From positions 124,001-188,000 of the forward strand of contig NZ_RKIC01000013.1 in NCBI RefSeq assembly GCF_003755185.1: 64,000 nt of DNA, in the 5' to 3' direction. The position numbers and the translations under genes were made by a program. Below the pieces are notes generated by a model. The model saw only the letters and a program-made list of their open reading frames with translations. It was not told the DNA's origin and did no database searches. Below, piece by piece: positions 28,183-38,142 of this stretch. Position 1 is the first letter of the stretch. Every line of letters starts with the position of its first letter. The DNA comes from Frigoribacterium sp. PhB24. Lineage in GTDB: Bacteria; Actinomycetota; Actinomycetes; Actinomycetales; Microbacteriaceae.

Positions 28183-28959
28183 ATGACGGTCCACGGGGGC
28201 GAGGCCCCGCTCTCGCCGCGCACGACGCGTCGGCGACGATCGCGCGCCTCCTTCATCAGCGTCCTGGGCGAGCTGCTGATCACCGCCGGGGTGCTCGTGC
28301 TGTTGTTCATCGGGTGGCAGCAGTGGTTCAACGACCTCGTCGTGGCCGACGCCTACAAGGGCGACGCTGCTCGACTGAGCGAACGGTTCGAGCAGGCCGC
28401 GACTCCGGCCCCCGAGCCTTCTGCCGACGGCTCGTACGGCGAACCGCCCGCGGGGGCGACTCCTGCCGAGGCCGAGACGTTCGCCAACTTCTACGTTCCG
28501 CGGTTCGGCGCCGACTACGCCGTCCCGATCGCCGGGGGCACGAGCACCGTGCGCACCCTGAACAAGATCGGCATCGGCCACTACGACGAGACCCAGATGC
28601 CGGGGCAGGTCGGCAACTTCGGCATCGCCGCGCACCGGACCACGTACGGAGCACCGTTCAACAAGATCGCCGACCTGCAAGAGGGCGACAAGATGTACGT
28701 CCAGACCCAGGACGGATGGTTCACCTACTCGTTCCGTAACTTGCAGTACGTCCAGGCCACGCAGGTCTCCGTGCTGCAGCAGGTGCCCGACGCCCCCGAC
28801 GTGTCGGCGACCTCGGGCGACCGGCTGATCACCCTGACGAGCTGCAACCCGATGTTCACCGCGCAAGAACGCATCGTCGCCTACGGTGTGTACGACTCGT
28901 GGCAGCCGCTGTCGGCCGGGGCCCCCGCCGAGCTCGCCGCCGCCGGAATCGGAGGCTGA
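28183..28959 (+). CDS. Class E sortase
   Basis: Transpeptidase of 258 residues anchored by one N-terminal helix (ELLITAGVLVLLFIGWQQW) after an Arg-rich cytoplasmic tail. Catalytic triad: His151 in IAAHRTTYG, Cys221 in LTSCNP, Arg230 in QERIVAYG. The Tyr of the AHRTTYG segment is the class E marker, and class E enzymes prefer LAXTG-type signals. It attaches surface proteins to peptidoglycan. No sortase substrate gene is next to it. The start matches the leaderless promoter. Confidence 0.93.
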   Translation: MTVHGGEAPLSPRTTRRRRSRASFISVLGELLITAGVLVLLFIGWQQWFNDLVVADAYKGDAARLSERFEQAATPAPEPSADGSYGEPPAGATPAEAETFANFYVPRFGADYAVPIAGGTSTVRTLNKIGIGHYDETQMPGQVGNFGIAAHRTTYGAPFNKIADLQEGDKMYVQTQDGWFTYSFRNLQYVQATQVSVLQQVPDAPDVSATSGDRLITLTSCNPMFTAQERIVAYGVYDSWQPLSAGAPAELAAAGIGG

Positions 28960-28961
28960 TC

Positions 28962-29123
28962 GTGTACTCCGCCCTCTGGCGCATCTTGCCCGGCCCCTGG
29001 TGGGTTCGGCTCGTGCTCGTGCTCGTCCTGATCGCCGCCGTGCTGTTCGCCCTCTTCGAGTGGGTCTTCCCCTACGTGAACGAGCTCCTGCCCACCCCCG
29101 ACGTCACCGTGGAGCAACCATGA
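28962..29123 (+). CDS. Small membrane protein of 53 residues
   Basis: GTG start two bases after the sortase stop; the stop overlaps the next ATG by four bases. The product is a short N terminus (MYSALWRILPGPWW), one hydrophobic helix (VLVLVLIAAVLFALFEWVFP) and a short acidic tail. Its position between sortase and amidotransferase genes with coupling on both sides argues that it is translated. Function unknown; it may assist the sortase. Confidence 0.75.
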   Translation: MYSALWRILPGPWWVRLVLVLVLIAAVLFALFEWVFPYVNELLPTPDVTVEQP

Positions 29124-29758
29124 CGCGCATCCTGGTCCTCGATAATTACGACAGCTTCGTCTACACCCTGAACGGGTACCTGCAGCAGCTGGGGGCCGAG
29201 ACGGACGTCGTCCGCAACGACGCCTTCGACGCGGCCGACACCGCCGATCGCATCGCCGAGTACGACGCCGTCCTGCTGTCGCCCGGCCCGGGCACACCGG
29301 CGGCTGCCGGCGTCTCCGTCGACGTCGTGCACGCCGCTCTGGCAGCCGACAAGCCGCTGCTGGGCGTCTGCCTCGGGCATCAGGCCATCGCCGAGGCCCT
29401 CGGGGCCACGGTCACGCACGCCGACGAGTTGATGCACGGCAAGACGTCGAAGGTCGAGCACGACGACAGCGCGTTCTACGACGGGGTGCCCCAGCCGTTC
29501 ACCGCGACGCGCTACCACTCGCTCGCCGTGGTCGACGAGACGGTTCCCGAGACGCTCGAGGTGACGTCGCGCACCACGGGCGGCGTCATCATGGGCCTGC
29601 GCCATCGGTCATCGCCCGTCTACGGGGTGCAGTTCCACCCCGAGTCGGTCCTGACGCAGGGTGGCTACCAGATGATCGGCAACTGGCTGTCGGTCGCCGG
29701 CCTGCCGGGCGCGGCCGAGACGGCCAGAGGGCTCGACCCGCTCATCCACCTCGGCTGA
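29120..29758 (+). CDS. trpG: Glutamine amidotransferase, anthranilate/aminodeoxychorismate synthase component II
   Basis: Class I glutamine amidotransferase of 212 residues. Nucleophile Cys84 in GVCLGHQ, partner His173 and Glu175 in QFHPES, oxyanion segment LLSPGPGTP. It hands ammonia to a chorismate-binding partner (TrpE or PabB) to make anthranilate or para-aminobenzoate precursors. The TrpG/PabA-specific N terminus ILVLDNYDSFVYTL is present. The partner is not in this window. It lies next to pknB as in mycobacteria. ATG 29120 overlaps the preceding stop. Confidence 0.9.
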   Translation: MTRILVLDNYDSFVYTLNGYLQQLGAETDVVRNDAFDAADTADRIAEYDAVLLSPGPGTPAAAGVSVDVVHAALAADKPLLGVCLGHQAIAEALGATVTHADELMHGKTSKVEHDDSAFYDGVPQPFTATRYHSLAVVDETVPETLEVTSRTTGGVIMGLRHRSSPVYGVQFHPESVLTQGGYQMIGNWLSVAGLPGAAETARGLDPLIHLG

Positions 29759-29813
29759 ACGCAGGCCCCTGGGTACCCGGCTCTCGGCGCCGACCGTCTC
29801 GCCCTGAACGGGT

Positions 29814-31520
29814 TCAGCCGGTGCAGATGCGCAGGGTGACCGCCGAACCCTGAGCGACGTCGCCGGGCGGAACACTCATGCCCGACACGGTCTCACCGCT
29901 GCAGCCCGGGTCGGACTGCGGGGTGACCGTCAGACCGAGTTGGTCACGGAGGGTCGTGATCGCCTCTTCAGAGGGCTGCCGGGTGACGTCGGGGAGCTGC
30001 ACGAGCCCGTTGGACACCACGAGGTCGACACCGGAGCCGAGGGCGACCTGCGAGGCCGCTGCCGGCTCTGACGTGAGGACGGACCCCTCGGGCACCGTCG
30101 ACGAGTAGTCGGAGCTCTGCTGACCCCGTTCGAGACCGGCGTCGGTGATCGCCTGCCACGCGGCGTCGACGGTCTGTCCGGCGACGGAGGGCATCGCGAC
30201 GAGTTGTGGCCCCGACGAGACCGTCACCGTGACGGCGAACTCTTTCGGGACCGACGTGCCGGGCTGTGGGTCGGTGGAGATGATGTCCCCGGCGTCGATC
30301 GTCGGACTGGTCGCCTCGGCACGCACGGCTGTCAGGCCCAGTTCGTCGAGGCGGGCGGACCCGGTCTCGAAGCTGACCCCGACGAGGTCGGGGATGCGGG
30401 ACGACTGGGCGTTGTCGACCGTGGGCGGGGAGAGGTTGACCACCCAGAACACGACGGCCACGATGACGACTGCCACGAGCACGATGCCGGCCCAGATCCA
30501 GGCCACGGGGGGCCGGGTCTGCGTTCGTTGCGGACGTCCCGTGTCGTCGGACTGCAACTCTTTCAACGCCGCCTCGCTGCCGGCGTTCGAGTGCGGGTTG
30601 ACGCCGAAGAGCGTGGAGCCGGCGTCGACCGTGTGGGGTCGACGGGCCGGGGCACGACCGGCACCGGCTGCCTCGAGGTCGTCACGGAACTCGGCTGCGC
30701 TCTGGAAACGGTCGAAGCGGTCTTTGGTCAGGGCGTGCAGGACGACGGCGTCGAGCGCCGGACTGACCGCTCGCTCGACGGTGCTCGGCGGAACGGGAGG
30801 CTCGCTGACGTGGCGGTAGGCGACCGCGACGGCGCTGTCGCCCGTGAAAGGCGGTCTGCCCGTGAGTAACTCGAAGAGCATGACGCCGGTCGAATAGAGG
30901 TCGGTGCGGGCATCGACGGTCTCGCCACGCGCCTGTTCGGGACTGAAGTACTGGGCGGTGCCGAGGATGGCGGTGGTCTGCGCGACGGTGGCCGCCGAGT
31001 CGCTGATGGCTCGGGCGATACCGAAGTCCATCACCTTGACCTGACCGGAGTTGGTCAGCATGACGTTGCCGGGCTTGATGTCGCGGTGGACCACGCCCGC
31101 ACGGTGCGAGTACTCGAGAGCCGTCAGCACGCCTGCGGTGACCCGGACGGCCTCGTCGGGATCGAGCGGGCCCTCGGCGACGATGTCTTTGAGGAGGCGC
31201 CCCTCGACGTACTCCATGACGATGAACGGGACGACCACGTCGAGACCGCGGCTGTCGCGGACGACCTCTTCGCCGGCGTCGAAGACCCGCACGATGGTCG
31301 GGTGCGCCATGCGGGCGGCGGCCTGGGCCTCTTGGCGGAAGCGCGAGCGGAAGGCCGGATCGGTGGCCAGGCTGGGCTTCATCAACTTGACGGCGATCTT
31401 GCGACCGAGCCGGGCGTCGGTGCCGACGTGGACGTCGGCCATGCCACCGCGGCCGATCAGGTCACCGATCTGATACCGGTTGGCGAGGAGATGGATGCTC
31501 TCTCTCACACCTTCAGCCAC
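29814..31520 (-). CDS. pknB: Ser/Thr protein kinase PknB with three PASTA domains
   Basis: Protein of 568 residues. N-terminal Hanks kinase domain: glycine loop IGRGGMADVHVG, Lys45, catalytic HRDIKPGN with Asp147, and DFG at 165-167. A membrane helix (about 340-360) follows, then three PASTA repeats with the conserved VP-start (IPDLVGVSF, MPSVAGQTV, LPDVTRQPS) that sense peptidoglycan fragments. GTG start. It controls cell growth and division. The last gene of the fhaA-fhaB-pstP-rodA-pbpA-pknA-pknB order, but separated from pknA by a hairpin. Confidence 0.96.
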   Translation of the reverse strand: MAEGVRESIHLLANRYQIGDLIGRGGMADVHVGTDARLGRKIAVKLMKPSLATDPAFRSRFRQEAQAAARMAHPTIVRVFDAGEEVVRDSRGLDVVVPFIVMEYVEGRLLKDIVAEGPLDPDEAVRVTAGVLTALEYSHRAGVVHRDIKPGNVMLTNSGQVKVMDFGIARAISDSAATVAQTTAILGTAQYFSPEQARGETVDARTDLYSTGVMLFELLTGRPPFTGDSAVAVAYRHVSEPPVPPSTVERAVSPALDAVVLHALTKDRFDRFQSAAEFRDDLEAAGAGRAPARRPHTVDAGSTLFGVNPHSNAGSEAALKELQSDDTGRPQRTQTRPPVAWIWAGIVLVAVVIVAVVFWVVNLSPPTVDNAQSSRIPDLVGVSFETGSARLDELGLTAVRAEATSPTIDAGDIISTDPQPGTSVPKEFAVTVTVSSGPQLVAMPSVAGQTVDAAWQAITDAGLERGQQSSDYSSTVPEGSVLTSEPAAASQVALGSGVDLVVSNGLVQLPDVTRQPSEEAITTLRDQLGLTVTPQSDPGCSGETVSGMSVPPGDVAQGSAVTLRICTG

Positions 31521-31636
31521 GCCTGTTCTCCCAACGACCCACCCCTGTCTGGCGTCACGGTCGGAGCCAGTGTACCGGGGCGGACTCCCCCGGACTGGGT
31601 ACGGACCTAGGCCGGAGGGATGATTGTCAGGGCTTC

Positions 31637-31668
31637 GTGACCCCGGTCGTCTGCACGACCGGGGTCAC
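31637..31668 (-). terminator. Hairpin between pknA and pknB
   Basis: Perfect 14-bp inverted repeat (31637-31650 and 31655-31668) with a four-base loop, beginning 8 bp after the pknA stop on the minus strand. It may end or attenuate the operon before pknB. Confidence 0.75.
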
Positions 31669-31675
31669 GACCACG

Positions 31676-33454
31676 TCATCGAGCGGGCGTGTCGGTGGGC
31701 TCGGGTTCAGCGCTCGTGGCCGGGGCCGTCACCGTGATGGTGACGCCCGGCGAGGGCTCGGACGCGATCTGACCGCAGTTGGCCACGTAGCTGACCGTCA
31801 GGTTGCCGGCGGCGGTCGCCGTCACCGTGAGGGACGTCGCGTTCGCGCCGAGGCCACCGGAGGCCTGGCCCGAGGTGTCGGTCCCACCGGTGATCGTGTA
31901 CGAGTAGCCGGTGAGCGAGTAACCGGTCGGGCACCCCGCGTAGGCAGGCCAGTTGATGGTGGCGTCCTCGCCCGCCGCGATCTGCCCGGGGGTCGCGGTC
32001 GGCGTCGACGGCTGGGCGGGGGTCGGGGCGGCGCGGTAGATGTAGATCGTCACCGAGGAGCCCTTCTGGAGCGCCCCCGTGGGATCGATGCTCGCGACGG
32101 TGCCGACCTGGTCGGGGCTCGGCGCACTCGACCCGGCGTCCGCCGAGTCGACCTGCAGGCCGAGGTCTTCGAGGGCGGCGCGCGCTGCGGCCTCGGTCAA
32201 CCCCACGTAGTCACCCGAAGAGACGGTGACCGACGTCGGTGTGGGCGACGGGGTGACCGTCGTGCGGCTCGGTGACGGCGTCGAGCTCGACGTCGTCGGA
32301 GCCGGCACCGGGTCGTCGGCGTTGCCCACCGCGAAGACGATGCCGACGACGAGGGCGATCACGGCCAGGACGGCCAGGACGATGAGAGGCCAGAACCAGG
32401 GGCTGCGTTTCTTCTCGTCGACGGGATCGTGGTCGCCGTCGCGCAGGGCGTCGGGGTCGGCGGAACCGGCCACGTAGCCCGCCGCCGCACCGCCCGCGGC
32501 GCTCTGCGCCCGGGTGGCCATCGGATCGAAGAGCTGGGTCGTGGCGTCCTGGGCGTTGAAGGCCTGGGTCGCCGTGTCGGCTGGCGTGTTGGCGGCCGCA
32601 CCGATCGCCGGCACGGCGATGGTCGCCGCGGCGACGTCGCCGCGGCGGAGGGCTCGGGCGGCCTGGGCGAGGGCCGACGCGGTCGCGGGTCGTTCACCCG
32701 GCTTCTTGGCGATGCACGACAGGACCAGGCGACGCACGGGTTCGGACACCGTCGACGGGAGGTCGGGCGGCTGCTCGTTGATCTGCGCCATCGCGATGGC
32801 GACCTGCGACTCACCCGTGAACGGGCGACGGCCGGCCAGGGCCTCGTAGGCGACGATGCCCAACGAGTAGATGTCGGTGCTGGGCGACGCCGGGTGGCCG
32901 CTGGCCTGCTCGGGCGAGAGGTACTGGACGGTCCCCATGACCTGACCGGTGGCCGTCAGGGGCACCTGGTCGGCGATGCGCGCGATGCCGAAGTCGGTGA
33001 TCTTCACCCGGCCGTCGGGCGTGACGAGCAGGTTGCCGGGCTTGATGTCGCGGTGCACGAGCCCCGCGGCGTGGGCCGCCTGCAGCGCCGACGCGGTCTG
33101 CGCGACGATGTCGAGGACCTTGTCGGTGGGCAGGACGCGATCGCGCTCGAGGACGGTGGACATGGCCTCGCCGGGGACGAGCTCCATCACCAGGTAGGCG
33201 CTGCCTTCTTCTTCGCCGTAGTCGAAGACGTTGGCGATGCCCTCGTGGTTGACGAGTGCGGCGTGACGCGCCTCGGCGCGGAAGCGCTCGAGGAAGCCCG
33301 GGTCGCCCAGGTACTCGTCCTTGAGGATCTTGATGGCGACCGTGCGGCCGATGACGAGGTCGGTGGCTTCCCAGACCTCGCCCATGCCGCCGATGGCGAC
33401 TCGGGTCGACAGCTGGTAACGCCCACCGAAGGTGACTCCGCCGGATGGTCTCAT
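31676..33454 (-). CDS. pknA: Ser/Thr protein kinase PknA with one PASTA domain and a C-terminal beta-sandwich-like domain
   Basis: Protein of 592 residues. Kinase domain with Lys42, HRDIKPGN (Asp136) and DFGIARI. A membrane helix lies at about 347-369, then a Thr/Pro/Ser-rich stretch and one PASTA repeat ([20 protein letters not shown]). The last 120 residues form a Thr/Ser-rich region with alternating hydrophobic strands ([14 protein letters not shown] ... [11 protein letters not shown]) that looks like an Ig/fibronectin-type domain with two cysteines; mycobacterial PknA lacks this. The start overlaps the pbpA stop by four bases. Confidence 0.92.
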   Translation of the reverse strand: MRPSGGVTFGGRYQLSTRVAIGGMGEVWEATDLVIGRTVAIKILKDEYLGDPGFLERFRAEARHAALVNHEGIANVFDYGEEEGSAYLVMELVPGEAMSTVLERDRVLPTDKVLDIVAQTASALQAAHAAGLVHRDIKPGNLLVTPDGRVKITDFGIARIADQVPLTATGQVMGTVQYLSPEQASGHPASPSTDIYSLGIVAYEALAGRRPFTGESQVAIAMAQINEQPPDLPSTVSEPVRRLVLSCIAKKPGERPATASALAQAARALRRGDVAAATIAVPAIGAAANTPADTATQAFNAQDATTQLFDPMATRAQSAAGGAAAGYVAGSADPDALRDGDHDPVDEKKRSPWFWPLIVLAVLAVIALVVGIVFAVGNADDPVPAPTTSSSTPSPSRTTVTPSPTPTSVTVSSGDYVGLTEAAARAALEDLGLQVDSADAGSSAPSPDQVGTVASIDPTGALQKGSSVTIYIYRAAPTPAQPSTPTATPGQIAAGEDATINWPAYAGCPTGYSLTGYSYTITGGTDTSGQASGGLGANATSLTVTATAAGNLTVSYVANCGQIASEPSPGVTITVTAPATSAEPEPTDTPAR

Positions 33455-34926
33455 TTGTTCAGCACCGCCTCTAGTACTTTCTTCGCGATCGGTGACGCGA
33501 CACTGTTGCCGAATGCGGACTGGCCCTGTCCGCCGCCGTTCTCGACCACGACGGCCACCGCGACCTCGGGATCAGCAGCAGGCGCGAACCCGGTGAACCA
33601 GAGGGTGTACGGATCGCCGGGGCCGTTCTCGGCCGTTCCTGTCTTGCCGGCGACGTCGACGCCGTCAATTCTTGCATTGCTCGCCGCACCGTTCGCGACG
33701 TCCTGCACCATCATGTCGGTCATCGTGGCCGCAGTCTGGGAGCTGATCGGTTTGCCGTACTCGGACGGCGAGAAATCTTCGACGGGGCTCAGGTCGGGGT
33801 TCAGGACGCTCTCGATGAGCGTCGGGTTCATCTCGGTGCCGCCGTTGGCGATGGCGGCCGAGACCATGGCCATCTGCAAGGGAGTGACGCGGTCCGACCC
33901 CTGCCCGAACGACTGGAGCATGAGGGTCGCGTCGTTGATGGCCTGGCCCTTGGAGTCCTCGATGGGGAACTGGCTCGGGGTGACGGCCTGGGGGACGCCG
34001 ATCGACTTGTCGCCGAAACCGAACTTCTTGGCCTGTTCTTGCAGTGCCTTCGCCCCGAGGGCCTGGCCGAGCTGGGCCATGGGGATGTTGCACGACAGTC
34101 GCAGGGCCGTGGCGATCGTGGCCGTCTCACCACCGCCGCAGCTTCCGCCCTCGGCGTTGTTGATGTCGGTGCTGGTGCCGGGCAAGGTCAACGTCGCCGG
34201 GTTGGGGAACTCGCTGTCGGGCGTGTAGTCGCCGCTCTCGAGCGCCGCGGCCGTCGTGATCAGCTTGAAGGTCGACCCCGGTGCGTAGAGGTCGCCCTGG
34301 ATCGCCCGGTTCTGCAGCGGTGCCGAAGGGTCGGCGATGAGCGAGTCGTAGGCGTCGGTCACGGTCTGACGGTCGTGGCTGGCGAGCGGGTTGGGGTCGT
34401 AGCTGGGCTTGGAGACCATGGCGAGGATCTTGCCGGTCTTCGGGTCCATCGCGACGACCGAGCCCGAGTTCGAGCCGAGGGCGTCGTACGCCGCCTGCTG
34501 CACCGCCGGGTCGAGGGTGAGGTTGACCGTGGCCCCCTCGGGGTCCTGACCCGTGAGCAACGAGTTGACCTGGTCGAAGAACTGCGAGTTGGCGTTTCCC
34601 GTCAGGTACCGGTTCATGGCGTCCTCGATGCCCCGTGCCCCCTGGCCCAGCGTGTAGTAACCGGTGACGGGCGCGTAGAGATCGGGCTGCGAATAGGTGC
34701 GCTGGAACTCGTACTGGTCATCGACCGGGGTGGACTGGGCGACCGCCTGCCCGCCGACCAGGATGGGGCCACGTTGGGCCGAGTAGCTGGCGAGCAGAGC
34801 CCGCGAGTTGCGGGCGTCGGCGTTGAGCGCGTCGGCCTGGAACGCGGTGATGTAGGTCGTCGAGAGGAAGAGCGCGACGAACATGGCGAGCACCACGTAG
34901 CTCACGCGTCGGAGTTCTTTGTTCAT
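33451..34926 (-). CDS. pbpA: Penicillin-binding protein PbpA (class B transpeptidase)
   Basis: Protein of 491 residues: an N-terminal membrane helix ([19 protein letters not shown]), a dimerisation domain, and a transpeptidase domain with STFK (Ser218), SCN (278-280) and KTGTAE (Lys428). It crosslinks peptidoglycan, working with the adjacent SEDS glycosyltransferase. It overlaps rodA by one base and pknA by four. Confidence 0.96.
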   Translation of the reverse strand: MNKELRRVSYVVLAMFVALFLSTTYITAFQADALNADARNSRALLASYSAQRGPILVGGQAVAQSTPVDDQYEFQRTYSQPDLYAPVTGYYTLGQGARGIEDAMNRYLTGNANSQFFDQVNSLLTGQDPEGATVNLTLDPAVQQAAYDALGSNSGSVVAMDPKTGKILAMVSKPSYDPNPLASHDRQTVTDAYDSLIADPSAPLQNRAIQGDLYAPGSTFKLITTAAALESGDYTPDSEFPNPATLTLPGTSTDINNAEGGSCGGGETATIATALRLSCNIPMAQLGQALGAKALQEQAKKFGFGDKSIGVPQAVTPSQFPIEDSKGQAINDATLMLQSFGQGSDRVTPLQMAMVSAAIANGGTEMNPTLIESVLNPDLSPVEDFSPSEYGKPISSQTAATMTDMMVQDVANGAASNARIDGVDVAGKTGTAENGPGDPYTLWFTGFAPAADPEVAVAVVVENGGGQGQSAFGNSVASPIAKKVLEAVLNK

Positions 34927-36383
34927 CAGCCGATCACCAGCCTCGGTTGGTTGCGCACGGAGTCGGACAGTCGCAGGAGCAGGGCCACGATGATCCAGTT
35001 GGCCACGAGCGACGAGCCGCCCGCGGCGAGGAAGGGAGCGGTGAGGCCCGTGAGCGGGATGACCCGGGTCACTCCACCCATGACCACGAAGACCTGGAGG
35101 GCCACGACGAACGCCACGCCGACGCCGAGCATGCGACCGAAGTCGTCCTGCCCCACGAAGCCGATGCGGAAGCCGCGCGACACGAGCAGCAGGTAGAGGG
35201 CCAGGATCGCGAAGAGCCCGGCCAGGCCGAGTTCTTCACCGAGCGACGCGAAGATGTAGTCGCTCTCGGCGAGGGGCGTGGTCTGGGGCCGACCCTGGCC
35301 GAGCCCCGTCCCGATCAGTCCACCGTTGGCGAGGCCGAAGAGGCCCTGGACGAGCTGGAAGGACCCGCCCACGGCGTCGTACTCGGACTGCGCGAACGGG
35401 TTCAACCAGGCGGCGAAGCGACCTTGCACGTAGCCCAGGAAGGTGCTCGCGATCAGGGCGCCGCCGAGGAAGAGCCCGACGCCGAGGACGATCCAACTGG
35501 CCCGCCCCGTGCCCACGTAGATCATGACGAGGAACAACCCGAAGTAGAGCAGCGAGGTGCCGAGGTCGCGCTGGAAGATGAGCACGCCCATGGCCACGAG
35601 CCAGACGATGAGGATCGGTCCGAGGTCGCGCGGTCGGGGGAACCGCATGCCGAGGACCTTCGGCCCCATCAGCGAGAGGTTGTCGCGGGCGGTGACGAGG
35701 TAGCCGGCGAAGAAGATCGCGAGCGTGATCTTGGCGATCTCGCCCGGTTGGAACGAGAACGGACCGATGTCGATCCAGACGCGGGCGTTCAGTCCCTCGC
35801 GGCCGATGCCCGGCAGCAGAGGCAGCAGGAGCAGCACGATCGAGACGAACATGGCGATGTACCGGTAGCGCGAGAGCACCCGGTAGTTGCGGATCACGAG
35901 CAGCACGGCGAGGGCGATCACCATCGCGAGGACGGTCCAGACCATCTGCTTGATGCCCAGCGCTCCCCAGCCCTCGCGGCCCTCGGCCAGGTCGAGCCGG
36001 TAGATCATGGCGATGCCGATGCCGTTCAGGGTGACGGCGATCGGCATGACGAACGGGTCGGCCTCGCGGGCGACGACCCTGAGCACCACGTGGAAGATCA
36101 GGGCCAGGCCGAGCACCATCGACCCCGCGATCAGCACGGTGGGGTCGACCTCGCCGGTCGCGCCGAGCTGGACGAGCACCATCGCTCCGGCCGCGACACC
36201 GCAGGCGATCAACAGCATGAGCAGTTCGAGGTTGCGCAGCCGCGCGGGTTCGCGCAGTCGCAACGAGATCGCCTGCGTCATGTTCGTGGGACGCGACGCC
36301 TTCGCGGACGGCTTGCGCGCGCCTCCTACGCGACCGATGACCTCGGTCGCGTCGCCGCCGGGTGCGTCAGGGGTTGCTGGCAT
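34926..36383 (-). CDS. rodA: SEDS glycosyltransferase RodA/FtsW family
   Basis: Protein of 485 residues with about 12 hydrophobic segments, a long cytoplasmic N terminus (about 55 residues) and the SEDS signatures (FQPGEIAKITLAIFFAGYLV, FQRDLGTSLLYFGLFLVMIY, GLIGTGLGQGRPQTTPLAESD and a C-terminal TGLTAPFLAAGGSSLVANW). It polymerises lipid II. Its neighbours in the PASTA-kinase operon and adjacent pbpA mark it as the RodA of this operon. It overlaps pstP by 17 bases. Confidence 0.95.
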   Translation of the reverse strand: MPATPDAPGGDATEVIGRVGGARKPSAKASRPTNMTQAISLRLREPARLRNLELLMLLIACGVAAGAMVLVQLGATGEVDPTVLIAGSMVLGLALIFHVVLRVVAREADPFVMPIAVTLNGIGIAMIYRLDLAEGREGWGALGIKQMVWTVLAMVIALAVLLVIRNYRVLSRYRYIAMFVSIVLLLLPLLPGIGREGLNARVWIDIGPFSFQPGEIAKITLAIFFAGYLVTARDNLSLMGPKVLGMRFPRPRDLGPILIVWLVAMGVLIFQRDLGTSLLYFGLFLVMIYVGTGRASWIVLGVGLFLGGALIASTFLGYVQGRFAAWLNPFAQSEYDAVGGSFQLVQGLFGLANGGLIGTGLGQGRPQTTPLAESDYIFASLGEELGLAGLFAILALYLLLVSRGFRIGFVGQDDFGRMLGVGVAFVVALQVFVVMGGVTRVIPLTGLTAPFLAAGGSSLVANWIIVALLLRLSDSVRNQPRLVIG

Positions 36384-37614
36384 CGGCCAACCTCTCGACG
36401 ATCGCCCGGGCGTCCGCGAGGGAGCCGGCGTTGATGGTGTCTTCGACGGTGGTCTGCGTGTAGTTCGGCAGGTCGTCGACCTGGACGTCGGTGGTCTCGT
36501 AGACGCTCGAGAGGCCGATGGGCCCGAGGCTCTGCTGGACGCCCTTGTAGATGACGACCGTGCCCTGCTCTTCGCCCACGTAGTAGTGGTCTTGCGTCCA
36601 CTGGTAGGTCAGCACGAGCCCTGCCACGAGTGCGGCGATCGCCACGACGAGGGCGGTCAGCCAGGTGATCCGGCGACGGCGACGCCGGCGCTTGTCCTCG
36701 GCGATGAGTTCGGCGAGGTACTCGTCGCTCTCGGGCTCGAAGTGGCTGTCTTCCGGCGTCGTGGCGACCTTGAGGGGGTGCAGCAGGATCGTCGGCAGAC
36801 GCAGTTGCTTGCGGCCGGCGTCGCTGTCGAAGCTGAGGGGAACCGCGGCGGAGCCGACCGTGACGGGTTCGTCGAGGGCCGAGTCGTCCGACTCGTCGAC
36901 GTCGACGATGACGACGGTGACGTTGTCGGGGGCGCCGTGGTCGAGCGTCTCTTTGACGAGGCGCCTGGCTGTCTGCTCGGCGTCGAGACCCATGGCCAGG
37001 GCCTTCTTGATGCGTTCTTCGGCGAGGTAGCTGCTGAGGCCGTCCGAGCAGATCAGCCAGCGGTCGCCGGGCTGCGTGCCGAGGGTCGCCGTGTCGATCT
37101 CGGGGGCCGCGTCGACGTCGCCGAGCACGCGCATGAGGACGCTGCGCCTCGGGTGCACGGCCGCCTCTTCGGGCGTGATGCGCCCGCTGTCGACCAGGCG
37201 CTGGACGAAGGTGTGGTCGGCCGTGATCTGGCTGAGCTCGCCCTCGCGGAACAGGTAGATGCGTGAGTCGCCGATGTGGGCGATCGCCATGCTGTCACCG
37301 ACGCGCAGCATGGCGCTGACGGTGGTGCCCATGCCGGTCAGCTCTTGGTGCTCGAACACGGTCTCGGCCAGCAGCTGGTTCGCCGCGATCAGCGACGACT
37401 GCAGGGCGAACTCGGCATCACCCGGCGAGGTGTAGACCCGGTCGGTCTCGCGGATCCGCCGGATCGCGATGGCCGAGGCCACGTCGCCGCCCGCGTGCCC
37501 GCCCATGCCGTCGGCCACGACGAACAACTGCGTTCCGGCGTAGCCGCTGTCCTGGTTGTTGGACCGGATCTTGCCCACGTTGGACAGAGCGGCACTCTTG
37601 GCGTGCGTCGTCAT
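36367..37614 (-). CDS. pstP: PP2C family Ser/Thr phosphatase PstP
   Basis: Protein of 415 residues. PPM/PP2C domain with metal-binding motifs VVADGMGGHAGGD, GDSRIYLFR, CSDGLSSYL and DNVTVVIVDVD, followed by a linker, an Arg-rich stretch (KRRRRRRITW), one membrane helix and a 90-residue extracellular domain. It reverses PknA/PknB phosphorylation. ATG start, six bases after the fhaB-side boundary; it overlaps rodA. Confidence 0.96.
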   Translation of the reverse strand: MTTHAKSAALSNVGKIRSNNQDSGYAGTQLFVVADGMGGHAGGDVASAIAIRRIRETDRVYTSPGDAEFALQSSLIAANQLLAETVFEHQELTGMGTTVSAMLRVGDSMAIAHIGDSRIYLFREGELSQITADHTFVQRLVDSGRITPEEAAVHPRRSVLMRVLGDVDAAPEIDTATLGTQPGDRWLICSDGLSSYLAEERIKKALAMGLDAEQTARRLVKETLDHGAPDNVTVVIVDVDESDDSALDEPVTVGSAAVPLSFDSDAGRKQLRLPTILLHPLKVATTPEDSHFEPESDEYLAELIAEDKRRRRRRRITWLTALVVAIAALVAGLVLTYQWTQDHYYVGEEQGTVVIYKGVQQSLGPIGLSSVYETTDVQVDDLPNYTQTTVEDTINAGSLADARAIVERLADASNP

Positions 37615-37620
37615 GAGGGC

Positions 37621-38142
37621 CTACCGCCGGAGCTCGAAGCTCGTCTGCCCGATCGTCACGGTCGCGCCCGTGGGCACGGGGGTGGGGACCGACACGCGCT
37701 CGCCGGCGAGGAACGTGCCGTTGGTGGAGTCCAGGTCTTGGACGACCCAGCGGCCGTTCCAGAGCATGAGACGCGCGTGGTGGGTCGAGGTGTAGTCGTC
37801 GCGGATCACGAGGTTGCTCTCTTGCGATCGGCCGATGGTGAGCGGCCCGTCGCCGAGCGGCATCTCGAGGCCCGCCTTGGCGCCCTTGGTGATGACGAGG
37901 CGTGTGGCGCGGCCATCACCCTGCGGGGTCGGCGCCGGCGCGGCGGGCGCGGCGCGCGGGGCGGGCGCAGGAGGCGCGGTGGCGGTCGAGCTCGCCTTGC
38001 CGGGTGTGCCGTCGGCGGGCATCTTGCGTGCCCGCTGCCCGAACAGGTCGCTTCTCAGCGCGAACACGATCACGAAGACGAACAGCCACAGGACGGCCAG
38101 GAAGCCGAAGTGGAGCACCAGCAGGGTGAGGGCTGAGGTCAT
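37621..38142 (-). CDS. fhaB: FHA-domain protein FhaB (FipA-type)
   Basis: Protein of 173 residues: an N-terminal membrane helix (LTLLVLHFGFLAVLWLFVFV), a Pro/Ala-rich linker and a C-terminal FHA domain (about 95-173) with GRSQESNLVI, STHHARL and STNGTFLAG. FHA domains bind phosphothreonine, here probably of PASTA kinases. The ATG at 38142 overlaps the fhaA stop by four bases; an upstream frame extension lies inside fhaA and is not used. Confidence 0.93.
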   Translation of the reverse strand: MTSALTLLVLHFGFLAVLWLFVFVIVFALRSDLFGQRARKMPADGTPGKASSTATAPPAPAPRAAPAAPAPTPQGDGRATRLVITKGAKAGLEMPLGDGPLTIGRSQESNLVIRDDYTSTHHARLMLWNGRWVVQDLDSTNGTFLAGERVSVPTPVPTGATVTIGQTSFELRR

